The notes under the pieces: generated by a model
The model's input: the letters and a program-made list of their open reading frames with translations, nothing else
Database searches by the model: none
What the model was told of the DNA's origin: nothing
Shown: positions 13,856 through 24,717 of the stretch, in pieces
How positions within the stretch are numbered: the stretch's first letter is position 1
Layout: the number at the start of each line of letters is the position of its first letter
Program-made: the position numbers and the translations under genes
NCBI GenBank assembly: GCA_023634235.1
Contig: JAMKCF010000012.1
Coordinates: forward strand, 18,237,884 to 18,301,883
Reading direction: 5' to 3'
DNA: 64,000 bases
DNA from: Pisaster brevispinus
Lineage: Eukaryota; Echinodermata; Asteroidea; Forcipulatida; Asteriidae

Positions 13856-13950
13856 CATTTACCGGTACGAAACTCTTTCGGTTCTATGACGACACGAGCT
13901 GTTGGACTGTACTGGACGAGTTTGCAAATGAGAATAATCTACAGTCAAAG
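13856..13950 (+). CDS. Candidate internal exon of an unrecognised gene
   Basis: An acceptor with a pyrimidine-rich lead (tttgctcttctggaacag, AG at 13854-13855) is followed by 95 nt, open in one frame, up to a donor AAG/gtaaaa at 13951. The exon enters in phase 1 and leaves in phase 0. It encodes FTGTKLFRFYDDTSCW, then TVLDEFANENNLQSK, a soluble mixed-charge sequence with coding-like codon use. It connects in phase to the terminal exon at 16481. I cannot name a family. Evidence is the combination of both splice sites, one open frame, and phase agreement with the next exon. Confidence 0.45.
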
Positions 13951-16480
13951 GTAAAATTGAAACTTGTTGTTCTCTAAAGGTGCTCTAAAGGTTGTAATTA
14001 TTAAAATTATCCAAATTGTTCAAGGAATCCGGCAAATGGCATTCTTTGACAAAACTTTTTAAACCTTGCTTTTTAAAAAACGAGTGTTTTTCGTTCATCT
14101 TTGACTTCTTCTTTTTAAAGGTGTTTGAAATGTTAACCTTTACAAACAATGTAGGTAGCAACATTTTTGCGCATTATCATTTAAATATTGACATTATTTT
14201 GTGTCCTTGATTGAACGTTTGAGAAGTTAAAAAAATTAACGCCATCATAAATTACTGCCGGGGTTAGACGTTTATAGGTCAGGGTAATGCCTAGATAACG
14301 CTGGTTGGAATATTTCATCAGATATCTGCAAGGAGCGACATTAATAGTTTGTTGGAGTTTTTAATTAATATAAACATTATAACATGGAGGTCTGCTGATC
14401 TCTTTGGTTTGTTTTTAATCCTGGCTGTGTTCTGTTATAATAGGTCACATTATTTATTTGGGGTTACAGTTACAAGTTAACCAAACACCGCCACAAAAAA
14501 GATGGACATTAAATTAGCATTTTTCTTTGAATTTCATTGTGAGGTTTAGTCACATGAGGTGTGTGGTTGAGTAATCTTTTTTCAATTTGAAGGAAAACCT
14601 TTTGGGGAGTAGCTGGTCATTCGGAAGGTATGTAACCTGCCTTCGTGTGGATTTACACAATATATAAAAACAATTTCAGAAATCCAAAACAGTAAAGGTA
14701 TGACACAGGTGGCATAGCTACCCTGAGTGACACATCTGTTTTCTCGATTAACAGTTTCAGGCATGTTCATCAGAGGCAGCTACACATTGTTTCACATGAC
14801 TAGATGTCCCAACTGTAGTTTGTAAATAATAGATAAACCACAATGTCAAAGCTCAATTATTGACAAACTATCTTTTAGCTCAGTGGCTGAGAGCAGCCAT
14901 AGGTAATGCCAGATACAAAGATGCATATATAGCGGGGACATGGATGGTCGAGCAACCCGCCTCGTATTTTACACATCCCTGATCATGCTGCCTGTTTATG
15001 TACCATGATTTGTAGTGACTGATTTCACACCTGGGTAGGTATACGGTTGATGATGATTCGATGACGGGACTCTCAATCGAGTACCGCCCACGAGATCGAA
15101 GCAATGAGCCGGGTCCCCGAGCGACCAGGAGATCCCACCACCGCCGGTGATTCAAGGCTCTCTGCTCACCGAGTAGAACTGGGAGGAAACCCGTGGGCTT
15201 CCAACGGAGTGTACCAAATGGTGTACTTTACTGATTAAATGACAGATTTGCGTCGACAGCAATTTTCTTTGATATCTAGGGATCCAAGACCTAGATATGT
15301 TGTAGCAAGACTTTCTCCAAACCGTTCCTTTGAATGGCAAGATATGATAATGTCAAGATGGTTTACTGCTTCATTATGATGACGATAAGCCGCGGTAAAC
15401 GCAGTCGTGTAAAAAGCTCAAATTTGTGGTAGGAAGTTAAATGATTTATAACTTTATATTAACCACGTTGTACGAGAGCATTTTTTTTTAATGTTTGGTA
15501 AATTCATTAAGAAAATAAACGTGCTTCGGGCCCTGATAACTGTTATGTCGAGAAAGTTTTCTACGGCAGGTCAGAATTTGTATGCATTAACATTTTAAAG
15601 TAACTCTTCTAAAGGTGTCTGTTCAGAAGGTGTTCTTTCTGAAGGTGATATTCATTTTGTCAAAGGGACCCATTTGGTTACAAAATCACAAGCGTATTCA
15701 GAGCTTCTGCTGCTCATCCAATAACCTTTTACATACTTTAGAGTTTACAAAGTTAGGGTCTTGAAGCATATGCAATACGTTTGTATTGTCTAGAAGGAAA
15801 TGCCAATATCTTGAGATAAAAACCACCAAGCAATTAATATTTGTGTTTGTAACCCTTTGACATTTTATTAAAGGTGTGTATCACATTCAAAAGGTAACAC
15901 CTGGTCAGTTCTTGAAAAAATACCTATGGCATTTGTGGAGATTAAGCCTCAATTGTGTTTATACATCTTTATATACAAACGTTTTTTTCTATTCGTGGGT
16001 TAACACTTTTGTAACCAGTTGATTGCTCAATTTCTGCCTACGGCATGATCATTTAAAGATTGAAGGGTTGGAAACTCTTCGTTTTGTTCTGGGCTTTGCG
16101 AAGCATAAAGAAACCATCAGGAGGTGTGATCTCAAGTTTCGTTCTCACTGACGGATGGTGCAGTTATTTGATATGAGCATCAAGCATGCATACTGAACGC
16201 TGACGGTAAGTGATCCTACTGACAGTCTAATGAGTGCATGATACATTTGGTATTGAAAGCGAACAAAGTTCCTCTGGATTCAACCATTCAGAAGTAACCG
16301 ATTTGGTATGAGCTAAAAATTGATTTGTTTTCCCTTTTTGATTTGTAAATAGCCTAGATAGAAATACTACCCCAATCTATTGTTCATATTGAGAGGAAGC
16401 AGCGGAAACAGAACTGCGGTTATCTTTTCTGGCATATTTCTTGAATTCAACAAACTAATCTTACCCACACTTTGTGACAG

Positions 16481-16627
16481 GTTTTAACCTGCGAGGAATT
16501 AGTCACAAATGGTGGTATCCCATATAGTGAAATCAAAGCTAAGAAAGCTGTCATAATTCGAAAGACATTAACTCCTGACTTCAGGCCGATGTTTTCTCAG
16601 TCACGGTCTTGGTCATTGAATCTATAG
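16481..16627 (+). CDS. Candidate terminal exon of the same unrecognised gene
   Basis: An acceptor (cttacccacactttgtgacag, AG at 16479-16480) opens 48 codons in phase 0 ending TAG at 16625-16627. AATAAA follows at 16694-16699, about 67 bases after the stop, as expected for a real 3' end. The peptide begins VLTCEELVTNGGIPYSEIKA, becomes basic (KKAVIIRK), and ends with a serine-rich FSQSRSWSLNL. It joins the 13856 exon in frame. The C-terminal 79 or so residues therefore look like an intact small protein tail of unknown family. No upstream homology is recognised; a short poorly annotated deuterostome protein is a reasonable guess only. Confidence 0.5.
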   Translation, partial: VLTCEELVTNGGIPYSEIKAKKAVIIRKTLTPDFRPMFSQSRSWSLNL

Positions 16628-16693
16628 CGAATATTTGATTTTGTATACAGATCATACGACTGTGATGAAAAGTCAATTTAGGTCAGCAGATCC

Positions 16694-16699
16694 AATAAA
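16694..16699 (+). terminator. Polyadenylation signal AATAAA
   Basis: A canonical AATAAA lies 67 bases past the TAG of the candidate terminal exon at 16481-16627. It supports that exon as a true 3' end. Confidence 0.4.
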
Positions 16700-17196
16700 A
16701 ACATCGGCAAGAGTCTTTGATCCTCAGTAGATAGGTGTCTGAATGAATACAGCGATCTGAAGTCAAAATGAATTCAATGACCTATGGAAATTCAAGGAAT
16801 TAAAGTCACGAACAACTGCATATTAATGACAGATAATCGTAAAAATAAAACCCTACCCACGATCAATTGGTAAATTTAGCCAATTAGTATAACAATAAGA
16901 AGAACTGGTCCAAATTTATACGAAGGAATAACTAAATAATCTTCTTATTATCTATGCTAATAAAGATGTTATTTTCTACCGGGATGTCAAATTATGCAGA
17001 CCTATATAATGGATACCCAAGGCTCTTTAACAAAAATCATTGCGGTATCAAATAAAACCATCAAAGAACAAACATAACATATTACAGGATATTCTGGTAT
17101 TTGTTCTTAAAATGAAAACAAATATATATATATATATGGCTTCTGACTGGCACCCACGAACAAAGATATTGACTAATAGGGAGACCGCAAACATAG

Positions 17197-17288
17197 GGCT
17201 GGATAGCTCAGTTGGTAGAGCGCCTGTACGTTAATCCGGAGGTCGTTGGTTCAAGTCCCGCTCCAGTCAATTTTTCTTTGTTCAAACC
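17197..17288 (+). mobile_element. tRNA-derived SINE (head plus conserved tail)
   Basis: Bases 17197-17268 resemble a tRNA: acceptor arms GGCTGGA and TCCAGTC pair, the A box TAGCTCAGTTGG is at 17204-17215 and the B box GGTTCAAGTCC at 17248-17258. The anticodon stem has mismatches, so it is not a working tRNA. A tail AATTTTTCTTTGTTCAAACCC-like segment follows and is repeated inverted at 17883-17926. This is a pol III-promoted SINE rather than a tRNA gene. Confidence 0.7.
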
Positions 17289-17700
17289 CAAAATATATAT
17301 AACAATAACACATTTCCTCAAATTAAAATGTAAAAGAATGAAATTTATTGGGGGTGACGTTCTTGTGAAATTGCGATCTGATACCTTTTTATGGTATTGA
17401 GACATTAATACTGGGTTCTTATATAGCGCATGATCACACCCATAGCCGTGTATCAAAGTGCCCATATAATTATGAGACCCATTTATGTAGCACCGTCTAA
17501 TGGTTTACAAGGTGTTGCGGCACATTCGGCCACCACTGCCAGAAACAGAAATGAGAAAATTAACAAATTCGTACCTAAACCAACAAGTAATTGAAAATAT
17601 CGGAACATTACACTTAATATATATAATATGAATGCTAGTGCTAGCCGTGTTAGTCAGCTAGATAAAACAAGGCATACAGAGGTAGTACTTTACGACATTA

Positions 17701-17808
17701 GACCAACTAATTGCATAACAAAAACTGCATGAGCTTTTGCAGCAACAACTCTTATGACGTATTTGTTGCTACGAAAGCTCATGCAGTTTTTGATTTAATT
17801 AGTTAGTC
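17701..17808. repeat. Long imperfect palindrome (two 46-bp arms)
   Basis: Arms 17701-17746 and 17763-17808 are near-perfect reverse complements around a 16-base spacer. Each arm carries AAAACTGCATGAGCTTT or its complement. A weaker outer match extends to about 17676 and 17828. It sits midway between the two inverted SINE pieces, so the block may be the body of a foldback element. Confidence 0.7.
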
Positions 17809-17882
17809 CTTCAGTGCTACCACTATATTTCTTGTTATGTGAATGGCAAATATCAAAAAGAGATAATGTTTCAATGTAATTT

Positions 17883-17926
17883 GGGTTTGAACAAAGACAA
17901 ATTGACTGGAGCGGGACTTGAACCAA
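17883..17926 (-). mobile_element. Inverted partial SINE copy
   Basis: The reverse complement matches the 3' tail, 3' acceptor strand and T-arm of the SINE at 17197-17288 with few differences. It breaks off inside the B box. The two copies face each other about 600 bp apart around a long palindrome. Confidence 0.65.
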
Positions 17927-18406
17927 CTATATAAAATGTTAGAAAACAGTAAACATTTTCCACAAATTTTGGGGAAAGTTTTTACTAATTGGTTTCGTTT
18001 TATTGTTGCCCTTTAAATAATAGTGAGAAAAAATCCTCTTAAATCAACCCATAATACAGAGAATCGATACGTCGAGTGGATCAATGCGGTCCTCTTAAAA
18101 AAAAATAACCCCAATCGATAACTAATAACATCTTCTCGCTCAGCCGGACCACTTCCATCTGAGATCACTAGAATACAAGTGAACTCCAAACAGTATGTTG
18201 GGGCAGCAGTTTGAAAATTTTAATATAGCTGTATAAATTTACATTAATTTATACGTGTTTGTTCCTGTATGCAGAAGCTTTATCCCTACCGATGTTAGTC
18301 GCGGAATCACACAATATTTCTTAATCCAATACTAATTTAAAATTGAAATCAAACTGCGGTTTGTTCAAATAAAAGACGAGAAACAACACTGCTCGATATA
18401 ACAACA

Positions 18407-18493
18407 ATGGTTGGATACGGAGCTGCCGTATTTACGAAGGGATTACCACAGGAAACATCTGTAAACGGAGTTGTCTATTACGATCGAATACTC
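18407..18493 (+). CDS. Orphan candidate first coding exon
   Basis: ATG at 18407 opens 29 codons reaching a perfect donor (CTC/gtaagt, intron from 18494) in phase 0. The peptide begins MVGYGAAVFTKGLPQETSV and ends NGVVYYDRIL. An in-frame TGA lies about 60 bases upstream. A weak TATA-like AAATAAAAG lies about 40 bases before the ATG. I do not recognise it. Its downstream partner is not evident; splicing to the corazonin leader exon at 24484 would hit an in-frame TAG after six codons, so it is not an alternative corazonin N-terminus. Length, phase and a YY-containing end resemble the exon at 3841, but this may be chance. Confidence 0.25.
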
Positions 18494-19628
18494 GTAAGTT
18501 TTATACGATCATAATTGGTTCATGTGTGTCTTGTACTGCATTTGAATCTCAATGTTATATTTTGTCGACAAATATCATCCTAAGTTTAGAGGATTGGCCT
18601 CTGAAGTATAATTAATAAACACGATAATAGTTAACCAGAAACTGTTAAGGCTCATTGCTGTATAGGGAACAAGCAAAGAAAATACATTACAACTACAATT
18701 TTATTCGACCAGTTTTATTCGACCAGAGTGTCTATTTCGAAGTATTTTTCGATGAACATGTATTCGATTCGAAGACGAGTCGATAGGTCAAACTAACACT
18801 TCACGTTTAAACGCAAGAGATAGCTAATCAATAAAGATATATACAAAAAAAACATAAAAAATGCGTGTCGTTGCTAAGCAAAAACCAACGTATAGAAATC
18901 GTGTATTTATTATTAAATTATATTACTTATACGTCAGGCGCTAAGTTCAGAAGCTACTGACATTCCAACAGGACTGCCAAGTCGTTAAACCAGTAATTTA
19001 AAACACACACTCGTGGTATATGACAAAAAAGCAAAAGGAAACTTGGAATTCTAGAATGAACTTCGGCTTTACTTTGAAATTCAAACCGAAGTAACCACGT
19101 CATTGTGATGTTAACATAGCCAGCAAAGTAATTTCTTAGATCATAATGTACAGTAGCCACTTCAGTTTGATTATAACCCATGGGAAGACGTTTGTTGCTG
19201 TGGAAAACAGTCATAATATGTCATTTTGTAAGGTCAAATGAAACATCTTACAATAAGATGTTAAAAAGAAAATCTTAGTTTGAGTTCAAATGAACACATA
19301 TCCGACGATTAATCCCCAAAAGAACAGTAGAAGATAGGCTGTGCCCTTTCACAAAAAAACCCTGAATTATTGAGTTTACGTTCTAGACTAGGCGGAAGCC
19401 TAACCATCTTATTTTGAAATCGCTGATTAATCACTTTCGGGGTGACAGCTTCTTCAAAAATAAAAGTGAAAACAAATGACTTGTGCTTCTAGTAACTCAC
19501 CTATAGGATTGCATAGCCGAATCAGCATGATTCATACACTGGATACGACTGTTTTTATTGGACATAATGCAGCTCCACCACGCACAACCTAGCAGTCACG
19601 GGGAACTATAACATCAGAAAAAGCTCTG

Positions 19629-19705
19629 ATTGGTCGGTTTAGGAAACAGTTATTCCCTCATTAATATTCATATCTTTTATATAAACCTGGCTGGCGGGGT
19701 AGTTG
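19629..19705 (+). promoter_or_regulatory. Corazonin core promoter (inverted CCAAT box plus TATA box)
   Basis: An ATTGG (inverted CCAAT, NF-Y type) lies at 19629-19633 and a consensus TATATAAA at 19678-19685. A start site would fall near 19705-19712, so the CCAAT box sits about 75 bp upstream, the classical spacing. An AT-rich TTAATATTCATA segment between them could bind POU or homeodomain factors. What follows is a transcript-like stretch ending at a consensus donor. Promoter function is inferred from motif geometry only. Confidence 0.55.
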
Positions 19706-19911
19706 TCTGTCTTTTTCTTTTCTTCACTTTGAGAAGCTGTGAATAGAGAGCGAGTCCGGATACTTGGTTTGACTGGATTACTGACTGAATATTCTCCCAC
19801 GTCATGTTCAGTCTACAATCTGTCTCCTAGTTCGTATAAATGCTCCGTGACGTTGTACAAAGTGAAGGAATCGTTTCATTTACTACACAAGCTTGGTACT
19901 ATTTGCTACCG
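19706..19911 (+). other. CRZ: Corazonin exon 1, 5' untranslated
   Basis: This is about 200 bases between the TATA-positioned start site and a perfect donor (CCG/gtaagt, intron starting 19912). It contains no long ATG-initiated frame. It would splice to the acceptor at 24482-24483, which has a strong pyrimidine tract (ctcggttctctcttccttcttag) just before the corazonin coding exon. The pairing of exon 1 with exon 2 is inferred; the 5' boundary is uncertain by about 10 bases. Confidence 0.5.
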
Positions 19912-22900
19912 GTAAGTAACCCCCATAGTTTTGTTTTGTTTTTAAGTTTCTCATAACTTACTTTCATTGTTTAACAGTCGAATGTTAAATTATTTTTTTG
20001 AGACGATCGCAAGCAGGTGTTGGGTAAAAGCCAATATGTAAAGAAGATTTGTGTTAAAATATGGAAAAAACTTAAACCATACAAATAAACTGAATTATTA
20101 AACTTAAGAGAGACAACAATCCATTTATTTATTCGCGGTACTTCCCTAGGGACATGAGACACGATTTGTTATTTATGCAATAACGAACTATGAATTTGAT
20201 TTGTGTACTTACTTCTAAGCATTCCTTTTCGTTCTTCATGACGGTAATCATTCTGTATTTTTAATAGATGGATTGAGATAAAAAATGAGGAATAATAAAT
20301 TTGTTCTTGTATGAGGCAGGAGAATAAAGCAACAACTTTCACCATTTAAGCGATTCGTATTAATACAATTATCAAAATTATCATCAATTTCCTATAATAA
20401 TTATAAAAGAATTTCCTCCGGGAAGAAAAAAAAAATAAATAAATAAAAAATTACGTTTTTATTAATTTGTTTTGATTTATTTTAACTTAACAACTTCGGA
20501 GAATAAACATGCTTGTTTACATTAAAATCATCCTAATCAAGACAAAAGTAAAACGTCTTGTCACTATAGACGTGCCAGACTCTATAAAACCTAAGAGAAA
20601 AAATCATAAAAAGTATTAAAATGTTGATCTCAGAAAGAGGGAATTATTTTGTTTTAATGCTAAGAGGCTCTATGGTAGACCTAAGTTCTATAAGAGACTT
20701 CAATTACGCCACGCGTCAAAGTAAATTTCACACTGTTTAATAAATTGGTTCTTTATTACACTTGAGACTCCCCCTAAAAGATGAGGCATTTTCAACAGTA
20801 AAGTTCAGCAATTCTGAACTCATCGAGATTATTAGCTTTCCAAAAATAATACTAACTATGATAAAGCTCGAGGGAGTGGACTTCTTATTATAGGCTATGT
20901 TGATATGATAATGTGTATACAGCAAACAGCACAAAATGTGTCTATATAATCACTTGAGGCGGGGAGTCATTATTTGTGTTTACTTCTTGAGTCATGAGTG
21001 GTTACGTGAACGGGCACCAAGCTTGATTTAGAAAGGAGCAGAAATGCTTCTAAAGGATGTTGGTCAATTCAGCGAGCTATATAGAAAGCTACCCTAGATG
21101 TTTTTTGCAGTTGTTTTGTCCTCCGAACTCAAGTTGCCCTCGTAATTTTTCTCTCTTTTTCTCTCTCTCTCGCTCTTCTCTCTGTGAAGCCCCTCGAACG
21201 ACTCGCTGATGGTCCCCTGCTTCCCTATTGTCAACTCTTATAACAGTTGATGGCTGGTTACTTGAGTTCAATCTATACAATAGCAGTTTCTATAGATAGT
21301 TTCTAGTCATTCTAACTAGACAATTGATGCAACACTTGGCCGTCTTTATATAGGCCTATGATACCGAGTATCAATCAAGCCCAATACACAGGAGTGAAGG
21401 GGGTGTATAATGTACCATCTACCCCATGGACGTACACCTAACGCGTCCCCTAGTCATATACTATATCAGGTAGCCTTACGCCAATAGGGTCCACTTACAA
21501 TCAAAGCATCTCTGTATCACAAGCAACAATTTGCCTCTGTACCAGAGTTGCACTTGAAAAATGAGAACCCTGTGCACTTTTTCAAAAGGCGAGAAAACGA
21601 ATCATTGTATTGATCTAAAATATTTGAGCAGAGGTAAAGAAAAGACGGATAGAAACCAGGGCTGTTATTAAAAGGTATCCATATCCCCTAGCCTGGATGA
21701 GAATCAGCTTGTATTTGGTTGATAGGGAGTGTCCTATGGCTCTGCTTATCGAGCGAAAAGCCTTAATTTGATTTGTGAGTAATATAGTGCTTGTAAGTAT
21801 TCTTTTTTTGTAGCAGTTAAAAGGGCCCCTAAATATCTTCAACACTAATTTCATGTACCCAGAAAATCAGAAATTGGAAATGAAATTAACATTGAGGGGT
21901 TGGAAGTCTTTATCCAAAGTAAGACATGGGAAATTATCAGATGCAAGATGGAACTTATCTTCTTGCCACTTATATCTGTGTTTAATTTGTCCAATCATAT
22001 TTATATTTTTCAAGTGATGCAAAGAAAGCAGCGCAATTACTCTTTACTTCTTGTTATTGTTTAAAAGTCGTCCAACGAATAAAATGCCAGCGTTAAGACT
22101 TCTTCCATACCAGTCAGCGGAAACTTTTAGGCTGTTAACCTTTGACCAATACGTGACGTCACGAGTCTCTTGAATCCTAGCACCACTCACGAGACAACTC
22201 TCAGGTATCCTACCGTTAATTGAGGGTTGTCTTCTACCACAGTTTTTTCCCCTGATCTCAACTTGGGCTCAATTCAGCAATGGTTATTTGATGTTGCACG
22301 TGCAAGGATTAATGGTGCATTGCCGTGATAAACCGTCTTAAGTAATGTAACGTTATCTTGTTAGTGTCGTCTAAACTACGATGGTCACATGAAGCAAACA
22401 TCGTCTCAACCAAACATTTCCTTGAAATAAATCCAACAGGATATTATGAAGGATGCTCCAGGCAGTCTAGAGGATTCTTAAACATACAGATATTAACCAC
22501 TCAGAAGGGGAAAAAAGAAATGTGCGTGCTAAGCTTTATTTACATACTTGGGAAGGCTCAGGGCACTGTCCGTGGTTTAATTGCACCTAACTGTGTTTCA
22601 AGACGACTAGCAAACCCCAACGGGTGATTAGTGGGAAAATGGGTCTGGTCAGCCATGAAATACATACTTAAAAGCTCCCGAAAGTGCCGGGTAAAATTTG
22701 ATCAATTATCTTTCTCTCAGCGTTAGGTAATTTTGGTAAGAGATGCCGTGAAGGGTTTTGAAAGGTATGGCGTCAGGGCTGGCCGGCGGTCCGATTGGTA
22801 ACATGATTTGTCAGCAAAACGGTCTTGCGTGAAGACACACACGAACTAAAAATCAACTCAATCCTCGCCAAAATTAAATCTCCGTCAGGAAAAATATGGC

Positions 22901-24483
22901 TTTACAGAACAGGGTGAAAATGGTGGAAAATTATTTGAGACAGAAATACTAATTATGAAAATATATTTTGCAAATGAGTGAATATATATGGATTTGTCAC
23001 GTGACAAACGTCCGATGGTAAAACATTTTATCCGAAGTTTAACGCTCCCTTCCGTAAACTAATTATTTACTTGAAGTAAGTCATTATTTCAAAACCTTAT
23101 AATGAAAGTGGTTCCCTTACCGGGTCTGAATCATAAAATGGGGGGATTTCACTCACTTCTACGAACTCATTGTTTAGCACTATTGTGGTTACAGTCCCCA
23201 AGCTTAGCTTCTTAGAAGTCGATAAGGGGTGTGTGTATGGGGGCTGGTGTTAATTAACTACAGAGGTAGATTAGAGGCGTTTACTCCCATTTGAAAGATG
23301 TGTCTCGAGTTTATTGTCTCTTTTCTCCTTTCTTTTTTTGTAAGAAGGGAGTTTTGATAAAGTCACTTGAGCTACGCAATTCTGTTTGCATTAACCCATT
23401 AGCTGCACTGGTGCTATCCATTATTAAAAAAATTAATAAATCATATGGCCCTATTCACGGTACTAAGAACTAAACTGAAGTGGGCTGATAGTCCAAACAT
23501 CATTCCGCAGACCAACAATTTTCTTTTAGATTCACATTTCAAATGTGGTTTCTTGGTGGATAAGAGATTTTTGCTATACCATTTTTTCCCCCAAGCAACT
23601 TCCATTGCTTATTGATATACAGGTTAAAGAACACGGTTTTGGCTGTCACAATGGGCACTGTCGGTTCAATGTTACCTTTGCACGCGGCTGGTGTCTATTT
23701 CAAATATTTGTTGTTAAATTGAAAAGTTTCAAATGTTAAAATCAACACCTCGATCCAGTCGTACACGATATGTATTGTTAAAAGCCACTCTATACAGGGC
23801 CCACTGTTATTTCTTCTAGCCCTTGAAATCATACGATACTTCTTAGACTGTTTTGACGGAGTTTAACTTGAGGCCTCGTCACTTAAGAGGGTTTGTGATT
23901 TTAATTACTAGAGAAACATTCGACACAAGTAGTTGTTTGAAATGGAAATATCAGGTTCCCTTGAGATTCTACGTGTTTTTGTCTTACATCTCCGGCTACC
24001 CACTGTGCTGTTATAGCTTTCATAAACGCATTGAAAACACATTGAAAACATATATCACATAACCGTATAAGAGTATATACCAAATTGGTATAGAGTCAAC
24101 GTGGTTTGCCCAATGCACGGTACAGCATAAGATACGTACAGGTGGATACTATGTACAGTACAGTAATTTGTAGTAATTGATTGATCTATACGATTTTACG
24201 TTGCTTAGCACCACTGTCACGTGGTCTAACGCCACCATTAAGTCTTAAGTGACCTCGTTGACGGCGAATCAAACACCAGCTCTTTGGTGGCATTTCAGGT
24301 AGTTGATTTTGGTTGGCGGGCGAGTGAACTAACATAGTGACGCACTCTTGAGGTGAGGTTTGATCTGATAAGAAACAACAAATCAAATCTCGTGTTCATT
24401 AGTCACATTTCGTTCGCTCTCCTTATTTGTATCTTCACTGACGACCGACTTAAGATAATTCTCGGTTCTCTCTTCCTTCTTAG
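19912..24483 (+). other. Corazonin intron 1
   Basis: This is 4.6 kb bounded by the exon 1 donor and exon 2 acceptor. It is AT-rich with no named gene. Notable content is a pyrimidine-rich tract at 21145-21182 (long CT run) and a CCAAT box (22145-22149) a few bases from a perfect CRE octamer TGACGTCA (22154-22161). The short open frames inside have no family signature. Confidence 0.45.
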
Positions 24484-24717
24484 GACTCCGGACATCATCT
24501 GTAGTTGATCTATCATTCGCGTTCGAAGACGATGGGGAGTTACTCGGTTACGGCCACCATATACCTAGCCCTAGTTTTAGGTTCTTTAGTATGTAGCGCC
24601 CACAATACGTTCACCATGGGTGGACAGAACAGGTGGAAAGCAGGGGGGAAGAGATCGGATCCCGCAGGGCGCCCTCAACAGACTTTCTTGGACCCATCAA
24701 GTTTCAGTGAAGATCAG
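24484..24717 (+). other. CRZ: Corazonin exon 2: 5'UTR tail, signal peptide and hormone
   Basis: The exon is bounded by a polypyrimidine-tract acceptor ending at 24483 and the donor gtaagt at 24718. It carries 48 nt of leader, including an in-frame TAG, and then 62 codons. All the hormone-defining parts (signal peptide, corazonin, Gly-Lys-Arg) are here. It ends with an acidic stretch FSEDQ in phase 0. Reading past the donor meets a stop only after intronic sequence, so the 101-residue open frame seen without splicing is not the product. Confidence 0.85.

Noticed and set aside
14876..14960. A box-like TAGCTCAGTGG with a possible B box near 14950
   Set aside because: The B box lacks the GGTTCRANTCC core and the spacing is too long; too weak to call a tRNA or SINE.
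17212..17465. Frames reading through a tRNA-like segment, and the segment itself as a working tRNA
   Set aside because: The anticodon stem is mismatched and a SINE tail follows, so this is a SINE head; the frames are shadows.
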